64,000 nt of DNA, from positions 1,402,410 through 1,466,409 of the forward strand of contig MKVW01000009.1 of the NCBI GenBank assembly GCA_001898965.1. Reading direction: 5' to 3'. Positions 51,416 through 62,200 of the stretch are shown piece by piece. Made by a program: the position numbers and the translations under genes. This DNA is from Rhizobiales bacterium 62-17. Lineage in GTDB: Bacteria; Pseudomonadota; Alphaproteobacteria; Rhizobiales; Beijerinckiaceae. The notes below the pieces were generated by a model. The model did not search any database. It was not told the DNA's origin and worked only from the letters and a program-made list of their open reading frames with translations. The first letter of the stretch is position 1; every line of letters begins with the position of its first letter.

Positions 51416-53224
51416 TTGCGTCAGGTAATTGGGCGTGCGTGGCGGATCGGGCTGTTCGCAGGAACGGCGGTTGCCTTCATTGCGGTTGGGCCAGTGCTGG
51501 CGCAAACCGCCTCGCAGGTAACGCCGCAGACATTCGAACCGCAGCTCCAGAAGCGCACGAGCGGTATCATTATTCCCGAAGGCATGGGGCCGACCGCACC
51601 GGCAGGTGCGGAAAAACTGCACGTGCGCATTGCGGGCGTAACCATTGAGGGTGGCCTGCCAGCACTGGCCGACGAGGCAGCCAAGGTGAAGGCTAGTCTA
51701 TCGGCCAAGACCGTGACCGCCGCCGATCTGTTCGCCGCCGCCCGTCGCTTGGAACAGGCCTATGCCGCCAGCGGCTATGGGTTGATCCGCGTTGTTCTGC
51801 CGGCGCAGCGCCTGACCGACGGGGCGACCTTGCGCATGGTCGTTATCGACGGTTTCGTCGAGAAGATCGATACGTCGCATCTGCCGGCTAATATCCGCGG
51901 TCGGATCGAGAGTGTGCTGGCACCGCTCGTTGGGCAGAGAGGGCTCACCAATGGCGTGATCGAACGCCGGTTGTTGCTGGCAGGCGATATGCCCGGCACC
52001 GTGCTGCGCTCGACGCTCTCGCCCGGCAAGCAGTCGGGCGCCAGCATTTTGACCATCGAAGCGCGCTACAAGCCCGCGACGGGATCGCTGTCCTTCGACA
52101 ACACCATGTCGAAACAGCTCGGCACCTACAATCTCGGCATCGGCGCCGAACTGAACTCTGTCTTCAGTTTCGGCGAACTGATTTACGTGCGCGCTTCTGG
52201 CGCGCCGCGTTTCGATTCCTACAATGGGTTCTTCTCGAACCATCCGCGCAATCGCACGCTCGCCGGTGGCGTCGTCGTGCCGCTTGGTATCGACGGTCTG
52301 ACGTTCAACTTTGAAGGTACGGTCTCGCGTACGCTGCCGGATTCGTCGACCGGTCTCTACTTCATGTCCGATTTCACGCGCTATTCGGCGCGCCTCGCCT
52401 ATCCGGTGATCCGCTCGCGCAACCTGACGGTGAACGTGAGCGGCGCCTTCGATGCGCAGGACGAGACGCTGACACTCTTGAATGGCGGCGGCTTCACGAT
52501 TTCGCAGGATCGCCTGCGCATCTTGCGCGCGGGCAGCAATCTCTTCTGGTACGTGACCGGCGACAGCCTCCTGACGGCGGGCTTCACCGCTTCTTTCGGC
52601 ATCAACGGTCTTGGCGCGCGTAGCGCCGCCAAAGCGGCGATCAGCGGCACGCCGCTGTCGCGCCAGGGTGCCGATGCCGATTTTCAGAAGATCGACGTTA
52701 CTCTCGGCTACCGTCAGCCGGTTCTCGAACATCTGACCTTCGATCTGCGGGCCAGGGCGCAAACTTCGTTTGGCCAGCCGCTTCTCAACTCCGAACAGAT
52801 CGGTCTCGTCTCGCCCAGCGGCTTGTCCAGTTTCGCCCTGGGTTCGGTGCAGGGCGATTCGGGCTTTGTCGTGCGTGGTGAGGCGCAGTTCCCCTTCAGC
52901 ACCGCTTTCACGTTGCCATTCGGCCTGCCGGAGTTTCCGGCGCAACAAGGTACCGGCTTGCCCTCGGCAAGCGAGACGAGCGGCATGGTCCTTATCTCGC
53001 CCTATCTGTTCGGCGCCTATGGCGGCGTCAAACGCTACGCTCCGACGGTGCTCGAAGCCGCTTACCTGCGTGGCGCGGCCTATGGGGTCGGCGTGCGGTT
53101 CGGCGGTGCAGCGCAGTCCAGCTTCAGCAACATGAACCTCAGCCTCGAATACGGCCGCGTCGAACGCTTCGGCAAAGGCGCCAACGGCAATCGTTTCACG
53201 CTCTCCGCAGCGTTTCAGTTTTAG
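51416..53224 (+). CDS. Two-partner secretion transporter TpsB (ShlB/FhaC/HecB family)
   Basis: Outer-membrane pore of 602 residues that exports the adjacent TpsA protein. A signal peptide (RIGLFAGTAVAFIAVGPVLAQ) is followed by a proline/glutamine linker and POTRA-type domains (EKLHVRIAGVTIEGGLPALADEAAKVKASLSAKTVTAADLFAAARRLEQAYAASGYGLIRVVLPAQRLTDGATLRMVVIDGFVEKIDTSHLPANI). A 16-strand barrel then ends NRFTLSAAFQF with a terminal Phe. TTG 51416 is the only workable start and has AGGGG upstream. The loop region AGSNLFWYVTGDSLLTAGFTASFG and the late PAQQGTGLPSASET match the family pattern. tpsA starts 10 bases after its stop. Confidence 0.9.
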   Translation: MRQVIGRAWRIGLFAGTAVAFIAVGPVLAQTASQVTPQTFEPQLQKRTSGIIIPEGMGPTAPAGAEKLHVRIAGVTIEGGLPALADEAAKVKASLSAKTVTAADLFAAARRLEQAYAASGYGLIRVVLPAQRLTDGATLRMVVIDGFVEKIDTSHLPANIRGRIESVLAPLVGQRGLTNGVIERRLLLAGDMPGTVLRSTLSPGKQSGASILTIEARYKPATGSLSFDNTMSKQLGTYNLGIGAELNSVFSFGELIYVRASGAPRFDSYNGFFSNHPRNRTLAGGVVVPLGIDGLTFNFEGTVSRTLPDSSTGLYFMSDFTRYSARLAYPVIRSRNLTVNVSGAFDAQDETLTLLNGGGFTISQDRLRILRAGSNLFWYVTGDSLLTAGFTASFGINGLGARSAAKAAISGTPLSRQGADADFQKIDVTLGYRQPVLEHLTFDLRARAQTSFGQPLLNSEQIGLVSPSGLSSFALGSVQGDSGFVVRGEAQFPFSTAFTLPFGLPEFPAQQGTGLPSASETSGMVLISPYLFGAYGGVKRYAPTVLEAAYLRGAAYGVGVRFGGAAQSSFSNMNLSLEYGRVERFGKGANGNRFTLSAAFQF

Positions 53225-53234
53225 AGCCATCTCC

Positions 53235-56200
53235 ATGTTCCGTTCTTCTGATCGCCGTTCCTACTCGCACAAGTCCCGCTTCGCGGCCTTTCTGGCCTCG
53301 ACGGCACTGATCAGCAATTCCATCTTTGCCAATGTCGTTCTCGGACAGGCCTTGCCGACGGGCGGCCAAGTCGCGGCCGGCAGCGCGACGATCAACGCGC
53401 CTTCCAACGGCGCCATGACGATCAATCAGAACAGCAACAGCGCGATCATCAACTGGCAGAGTTTCAATATCGGCCAGAGCAATAGCGTCACCTTCATTCA
53501 GCCGGACGCTTCCTCCGCCATTCTCAATCGCGTCACCGGTTCCACATCCACGACCATTGCCGGCGCACTGAATGCCAATGGTCAGGTCTATCTCGTCAAT
53601 CCCAATGGCATCGCCATCACATCGACGGGTACGATCAATACCGGCGCTTTCGTCGCTTCGACCCTGGGGATATCCGACGAAGACTTCATGTCGGGCAAGC
53701 GCACCTTCACCGGCAACGGGGCCTCGGCACCGGTGACCAATGCGGGCACGATCACCATCAACCGCGGCGGTTACATGGCGCTGATCGGCGGCACGGTCGC
53801 CAATTCGGGTGTCATCAACGTGCCGATGGGCAAGGTGGCGCTCGGCTCCGGCGAGCAGGCGACGCTGGACATTTCAGGCGACGGCTTCCTGCAGGTAGCG
53901 ATCCCCACCAAGGCCGAGGGCACCAATCCGCTTGTCAGCAACAGCGGCAGGATTTCGGCGCGGGGCGGCACGGTGCAGCTCTCGGCGGCCGCCGCGCGCG
54001 ACATGGCCCGCCAGGCCATCAACATGTCGGGCACGATCGAGGCCCGGGGGGTCGCCGGCAAGAGCGGCGACATCACGTTGTTTGGCGGCGATGGCGAAGT
54101 CGCCGTGTCGGGCCGGCTCAATGCGCGCAACACCAAGGGCACGGGCGGTAAGATCACGGTCACCGGCCGCAAGATAACGCTTGCCGGCGCCAAGATCGAC
54201 GCTTCGGGCCGCACCGGCGGCGGTACAATCAACATCGGCGGCGAGCGCCAGGGCAAGGGCACGCTGAAGCGCGCCGAAACCCTGAGCGTCGATGCCAATA
54301 CGGTGATCAAGGCCGATGCCATCAAGAGAGGCAACGGCGGCAACATCGTTTTGTGGTCGGACAATCTGACGAATTTCGCCGGCACGATCACCGCGCGCGG
54401 CGGTGCCGACGGCGGCAATGGCGGCGAGGTCGAAGTCTCCGGTAAGGAGAAGCTCGTCTACAACGGCTTCACCGATCTGTCGGCCCCGAAAGGCTCGCTC
54501 GGCAATCTGCTGCTCGATCCCTATAACGTCGTCATTTCCAACGGCACCGATACGTCGGGCTTCACTGCCAGCGGCGACGATAGCGTTATCAACGTCAACA
54601 CGCTGATCACCGCGCTGTCGGCGGCGAATGTCACCGTGTCCACCGGTTCATCCGGCACCCAGGCCGGCACCATCACCGTTGCCGATCCGCTTTCCTGGGC
54701 CTCCGCCGGGACGCTGACGTTGAACGCAGCGTCCGACATCAACATCAACGCGGCGATCAACGCGCCCAGCGGCGGTCTCTCGCTCACCTCAGGCGGTACC
54801 ATTTCGGCTACCGCCGGCGTCAATGTCGGCACCTTCGTGCTCAATGCCGGCGATTGGGTGCAGAACAACGGCACGCTTCCCAGCTTCTACGCCAAGGACT
54901 TCCAGATCAACGGCGGCTCCTTCCTGCGTGTCACGGGTGGTTACGGCACCAGTGCTAACCCCTACCAGCTTACCGACATCTATGGCCTCCAGGGCGTCGG
55001 TTCGTCCTCAAGCTACCTTCAGGGGTACTGGACGCTCGCCAACGATATCGACGCCTCCGGCACGGTGGGGTGGAACGCCGGCGCCGGCTTCAACCCCATC
55101 GGCGGCGGATTGCCTTTCCAAGGCAGTCTCGATGGCGGGGGGCATGTCATCTCCAATCTGACAATCAATCGACCGAGCCAGGCTAACGTGGGCCTCTTCG
55201 CTCAGATCGATGGCTATCCTATGCCGGGGGCCCTCGCCAATATCGGCCTCTCAGGCGGCAGCATCACAGGCGGCGATCGGGTGGGCGGTCTGGTCGGCTA
55301 CATCATTTGGGGGCAAGTCTCGAACGCCTGGTCGAGCGCGAATGTGACCGGTGGCAGCACTGGAGCGGTCGGCGGTCTCATCGGCTATACCGACGGCGAG
55401 ACGAACGTCTCTTCTTCTTATGCGACGGGGACGGTGATCGGCGGTACTTATGCCGGTGGTCTGATCGGCCAGTCTAATAGCGGATCGATCACTCAGTCCT
55501 ACGCAACCGGAACGGTTTCCTCCTCGGGAAATGCGGGTGGTCTCGTTGGCTCAGCCGCAAGCACTATCATATCCCGGTCTTATGCGACGGGAGCGGTTAC
55601 CGCCGGGTATGCCGGCGGTCTCGTTGGCCTCGCCACGAACGCAAATATCAATCAGTCCTATGCAACCGGGTCGGTGTCCGCAAGCGTTTCGGCTGGCGGT
55701 CTGGTCAGCCAAGCCCAGTCCACGTCCATCAGCCAGTCCTACGCGACGGGTTCGGCTTTAGCCTATGGTAGCTTTGGTTACGCGGGTGGCTTGATCGGGT
55801 CGACCATCATGAGCACCGTCGATACATCCTACGCGACTGGTGCGGTGTCGGCTCCCAACGGCTCTGCCGGCGGCCTTATCGGTCAAGCCTACGCAGGCAC
55901 GCTTTCGAATAGCTATTTCGATATCGGGACGACAGGCCGAAATGCAGCCATTGGGCTGAACCAATCCTTCGGCCCGATGACTGTCACGAACGTCGTCGGA
56001 CTGACCACCGCGCAGGCGCGCACCCAGTCCAGCTATGCGGGCTGGGATTTCAACTCGGTCTGGTATCAGAGCGGCGACATGCGCCCCATCCTGCGCTCGG
56101 AAGCCGCAAACGCCGGCAGCGATGGCTATATCCCCATCTCCAATCTGCATCAGCTCGCCTTGATGGGCGCCAATCAGACGGCCAACTACAAACTGACCAC

Positions 56201-59200
56201 CGACCTCGACGCCAGCGCCACGGCGGGAGGCTATGCGGCGGGCATCTGGTCGACCAGCGGTTGGGTGCCGATCGCAGGCTATTATGGGCTGCTCGACGGG
56301 CAGAACCATACGATCAGCAACCTGTACATCAATCGGCCAAGTACGGATAATGTCGGCCTGTTCTCCGGCATTGCCGGCTGGAATACGCCTTATCCCGGCA
56401 TCATCCGAAACATTGGCCTTGTCGGCGGCAGCATCACCGGCCGCTCGAATGTCGGCGCTCTGGTCGGTGTCAGCGATACGGCGACGATCACCAACGCCTG
56501 GTCGAGCGCGAACGTGACGGGCAATGGCTCGTCGATCGGCGGTCTTGTCGGCTTCAACTATTGGACGACCATCAGCAATTCTTACGCCTCAGGAACCGTG
56601 ACCGGCAATACAGGCGCTTCGGATATCGGTGGCCTCGTCGGTCTCAATCAAGGTGTCATCGCGCGCTCCTACGCGACCGGCGCGGTCACCGCTATCTCCT
56701 CAGCAACCGACGGCGGTGTCGGCGGTCTGGTCGGGTTCATGCAATCAAATGGGCGCCCGGCTGAGGTCAACACCTCCTACGCGACGGGTAACGTCACAGC
56801 GTCGGGCGGAGCGGCTGGCACCCAGGCCGGCGGATTGGTCGGCCGCATGATCTCTGCGACCGTCAATCAATCTTATGCGACCGGAAACGTCTCGAGCACG
56901 GCTACGGGGGCATTGTCCAACTCTGGCGGCCTTGTCGGCCGTGCGCAAAGCTCGACGGTCAATCGGTCTTATGCAACGGGATCGGCATACTCTGCCAATG
57001 GTTTTGCCGCGGGTTTGGTCGGCTACCTCATTACGAATGGCGTGGTCAACGAATCCTATGCGACAGGCTACGTCAACGGAGGTAACGGATCCGGCGGCCT
57101 TGTCGGTTACATCGGCTTCAGCAGTGTGGCTCAAAACAGCTACTTCGACGTCAATACGACCGGTCGAAGCAATGAGGTTAGCTACAACGTCATTTCAACG
57201 GTCACGAATGTTGTCGGGCTGAACACGGCACAAGCACGCGTTAAGTCCAGCTATGCCGGCTGGGATTTCAATTCTGTCTGGTATCAAACCGGCGATATGC
57301 GCCCCATCCTGCGCTCGGAAGCCGCGAGCGCCGATGCCGACGGTTATGTCGCCATTTCCAATCTGCATCAGCTCGCTCTGATGGGTGCCAACGTCGGCGG
57401 CCAGTACAAGCTGGTCGCCGACATCAATGCCAGCGCTACGGCAGGCAGCAATGCTGCCGGCATCTGGTCGACGAGCGGCTGGCTACCGGTCGGGGATATC
57501 GTGAGCGGAATGTTCACGGGCACGTTCGACGGCCAGAACCACACGATCGCCAATCTGTCGATCAATCGGCCGGGCATGGACGGCGTTGGCCTGTTTGGCA
57601 CGACCTACTACGGCACAATCCGCAATGTCGGCCTCGTCGGTGGCTCGGTCACCGGCAACAATGCCGTCGGCGCCCTGGTCGGCAATGCGAACAACGGTTC
57701 GTTCCAGAACGTCTATGCGGCGAATGTGACGGTCAGCGGGAACAACAACGTCGGCGGTCTGCTGGGCATCAGCAACTCCGCGATCAATGGCGCCTATGCG
57801 ACGGGCAATGTCTCCGGTAACCAATTCATCGGCGGGCTGATCGGAATAGCTTATAATTCGATTACGAATGTCTATGCGACCGGCAACGTCTCCGGCAGCC
57901 AATATGTCGGCGGACTGATCGGGCAAAACCAGGCGACGGTGGGAAACGCTTATGCGAGCGGCCTCGTCACGGGGACCAATGGTGGTGGCTTGGCTGGGAT
58001 GGCCATTGGCACCGGCTCTTTCGCCAATAGCTTCTGGAACATCCAGACGAGCGGCCGAAGCAATGCTTGCGGCGTCAACAATAGCAGTTGTACGGCCACC
58101 GGCCTCACCACCACCCAGATGAGAGATCCCTTCACTTTCATCGATGCGGGCTGGGATTTCGCCTCGGTCTGGGCCACGCCGAAGGCAGGGGGGGCTCCGG
58201 TTCTGCGCAGCCTGACCGCCGCGCCGATCTACAGCTATTACGCGCGTCTTAGCGGAAATCTCTCCACCACTTACGGCGATGTCGCGTCACCGAACGGCAT
58301 TTCGCTTCAGGGTGCCGGCGTAAATAATCTCATCGTCAACTGGGGTAGCGCTATCGGAGGTTCCACGAATGTGGGGACCTATGCCTGGAATGGCGCGAAC
58401 GTTCTGTCGTTCGCTTATGCCAAGGGCTCGGCCAGCGACTATTATATTACTTACGGCACCGGCGCTCTGACGGTCACCCCGCGTACCATCACGGTGGCGG
58501 CGGATGCGCAAAGCAAGAGCTACGGCGATGCCAATCCGTCTCTGACTTATACGGCCACAGGCCTCGTCAACAACGACACGCTCTCCGGCGGTCTGTCGAC
58601 ATCCGCCGGCCAGTTCTCGGGCGTCGGCACCTATGCCATCAACCAGGGCAGTCTGTCCGCCTCGAACAACTACATTCTCAACTATACCGGTGCTGACTTG
58701 TCGGTGACGCCGAAGGTGATCACGGTGACGGCGGATGGCCAGAGCAAAGTTTATGGCGATCTCAATCCGTCATTGACCTATACGGCGACCGGCCTGGTCA
58801 ATAACGACACGCTGAGCGGCGCGCTCTCGACGAACGCGGCGCAGTTCTCGAGTGTCGGCACCTATGCCATCGACCAGGGCAGCTTGTCCGCCTCGAGCAA
58901 TTATACGATTGCCTACACGGGTGCCGATCTGTCGGTCACCCCACGTACCATCACGGTGACGGCGGATGCTCAGAGCAAGGTCTATGGTGATCTCAACCCG
59001 TCGCTGACTTATACGGCGACCGGTCTTGTCAATAACGACACGCTCTCCGGCGCCCTATCGACGAGCGCCGGCCAGTTCTCTGGTGTTGGCGCCTACGCCA
59101 TCAACCAGGGCAATTTGTCAGCCTCGAGCAACTATACAATCGCCTATACAGGTGCCGATCTGTCGATCACGCCGAAAGCGATTACCGTGGTGGCGGATGG

Positions 59201-62200
59201 CCAGAGCAAGGTTTATGGCGACGTCAATCCGCCACTGACCTATACGGCGACCGGCCTTGTCAATAACGACACGCTGAGCGGCGCGCTTTCGACGAATGCG
59301 GCTCAATTTTCGGGTGTCGGGACCTACGCCATCAATCAGGGTAGTTTGGACAACGCTAACTATACGATCACCTATACGGGTGCCGATCTTTCGATCACGC
59401 CGAAGGCGATCACGGTGTCAGCGGATGCGCAGAGCAAGGTCTATGGCGACGTCAACCCGTCGCTGACCTATGTGGCGACGGGGCTGGTCAACAACGACAC
59501 GCTTTCCGGTTCGCTATCGACAAATGCGGCGCAGTTCTCGGGTGTCGGGACCTACGCCATCAATCGGGGCAGTCTGGACAACGCGAATTACACGATCACC
59601 TATACAGGCGCTGACCTGTCGGTGACGCCGAAGGCGATCACGGTGGCAGCGGATGCGCAGAGCAAGGTTTATGGCGACGTCAACCCGTCGCTGACCTATG
59701 TGGCGGCAGGGCTGGTCAATAACGATACGCTCTCCGGCGCACTGTCGACGAATGCGGCGCAGTTCTCGGGTGTTGGCGCCTACGTCATCAACCAAGGGAC
59801 TTTGGCGAACGCCAACTATACGATCACCTATACGGGCGCCGATCTGTCGATCACGCCGAAGGCGATCACGGTGGCGGCCGATGCGCAGACGAAGGTCTAC
59901 GGCGATCTCAATCCGTCGTTGACCTATACCGCCACGGGCTTGGTCAACAACGATACCTTGACAGGTGCGCTCTCCACCTCAGCCGGTCAGTTCTCGGGTG
60001 TCGGCACCTACGCCATCAACCAGGGAAGCTTGGTGAACGCGAACTATACGATCACTTATACGGGTGCCGATTTGTCGGTCACGCCGAAGGCGATCACGGT
60101 GGCGGCGGATGCGCAGAGCAAGGTTTATGGTGACGCCAATCCGTCCTTGACCTATATCGCCACGGGCCTGGTCAATAACGACACGCTCTCCGGTGCGCTT
60201 TCGACGAGCGCCGGCCAGTTCTCGAGTGTTGGCGCCTACGCCATCAACCAGGGAAGCTTGGCGAACGCCAATTATTCGATTACTTATACTGGTGCCGATT
60301 TGTCGGTCACGCCGAAGGCGATCACGGTGGCGGCCGATGCGCAGAGCAAGGTTTATGGCGATCTCAATCCGTCGCTGACCTATACGGCTTCGGGCCTGGT
60401 TAACAACGACACGCTTTCCGGCTCGCTCTCGACCTCCGCGGGCCAGTTCTCGGGCGTCGGCGCCTATGCCATCAATCAAGGTTCGCTCGCCAATGCGAAC
60501 TACTCGATCACCTATACGGGCGCCGATCTGTCGATCACACCGAAGGCGATCACGGTGGCAGCCGATGCCCAAAGCAAAACCTATGGTGATTTCAACCCAT
60601 CCTTGACTTATACGGCGACGGGCCTCGTCAACAACGATACGCTCTCGGGCGGCCTGGAGACCTCGGCAGGCCAGTTCTCCAATGTCGGCGCCTACGCCAT
60701 CAACCAGGGCACTCTGGCCAACGCCAATTACGTGATCACCTACACGGGTGCGAACCTGTCGGTCACTCCGAAGACGATCATAGTGGCGGCGGATGCCCAA
60801 AGCAAAGCCTATGGTGATGTCAATCCGAGCCTGACCTATGTAGCCACGGGCCTTGTCAACAACGATACCCTTTCCGGTTCGCTGGAGACCTCGGCGGGCC
60901 AGTTCTCGGGTGTCGGCAGCTATATTATCGAGCGGGGTAGCTTGGCGAACGCCAACTACAACATCGTCTATCTCAGCAACAATCTGTTGATCACGCCGCG
61001 CACCATCACGGTGGTGGCCGATGCCAAGAGCAGGGCCTATGGCGACGTCAATCCGTCGCTGACCTATACGGCGACGGGCCTCGTCAACAACGACACGCTG
61101 AGTGGCTCGCTGGAGACAGGGGCGGTGCAGTTCACCAATGTCGGCAACTATGCCATCAACATCGGGTCGTTGGGCAATGCGAATTACAATATTGTCTACA
61201 CTGGCGCCGATCTTTCGATCACGCCGCGCACCCTCACGGTGACGGCCGACGCCCAGAGCAAAGTCTATGGCGACGTCAACCCCTCGCTGACCTATACGGC
61301 TACCGGTCTCGTCGCCAACGACACGCTGAGCGGTTCGCTGTCGACCTCGGCCGGTCAGTTCTCCGGTGTTGGCGCTTATGCCATCAACCAGGGTTCCCTA
61401 TCGGCCTCCAGTAACTACACGATCACCTACACTGGCGCCGATCTTTCGATCACGCCAAAGGCGATCACGGTGGCAGCCGATGCGCAGAGCAAGGTCTATG
61501 GCGACGTCAATCCGTCGCTGACCTATGTGGCGACGGGGCTGGTCAACAACGACACCTTGAGCGGTTCGCTGTCGACCTCGGCCGGTCAGTTCTCCGGTGT
61601 CGGGGTTTACGCCATCAATCGGGGTAGTCTGGACAACGCGAACTATACGATCACCTATACAGGCGCCGATCTGTCGATCACGCCGAAGGCGATCACGGTG
61701 GCAGCCGATGCGCAAACGAAGATCTATGGCGATTTCAACCCGTCCTTGACCTATATCGCCACGGGCTTGGTCAATAACGACACGCTCTCCGGTGCGCTGT
61801 CGACCTCGGCGGGCCAGTTCTCGGGTGTCGGCGCTTACGCCATCAACCAGGGAACTCTGGCGAACGCCAATTACACGATCACCTATACGGGCGCCGATCT
61901 ATCGATCACGCCGAAGGCGATCACGGTGGCGGCAGATGCGCAGAGCAAGGTCTATGGCGACCTCAATCCGAGCCTGGCCTATGTAGCGACGGGGCTGGTC
62001 AACAACGACACGCTAAGCGGTTCGCTCTCGACCTCCGCCAGCCAGTTCTCGGGTGTCGGGACCTACGCCATCAATCGGGGCAGTCTGGACAACGCCAACT
62101 ACACGATCACCTACACCGGCGCCGACCTGTCGATCACGCCGAAGGCGATCACGGTGACAGCGGATGCGCAAACGAAGATCTATGGCGGTCTCAATCCGTC

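Noticed and set aside
51698..53236. 512-codon minus-strand frame opposite tpsB
   Set aside because: It is antisense to a complete TpsB protein with signal peptide, POTRA and barrel features.
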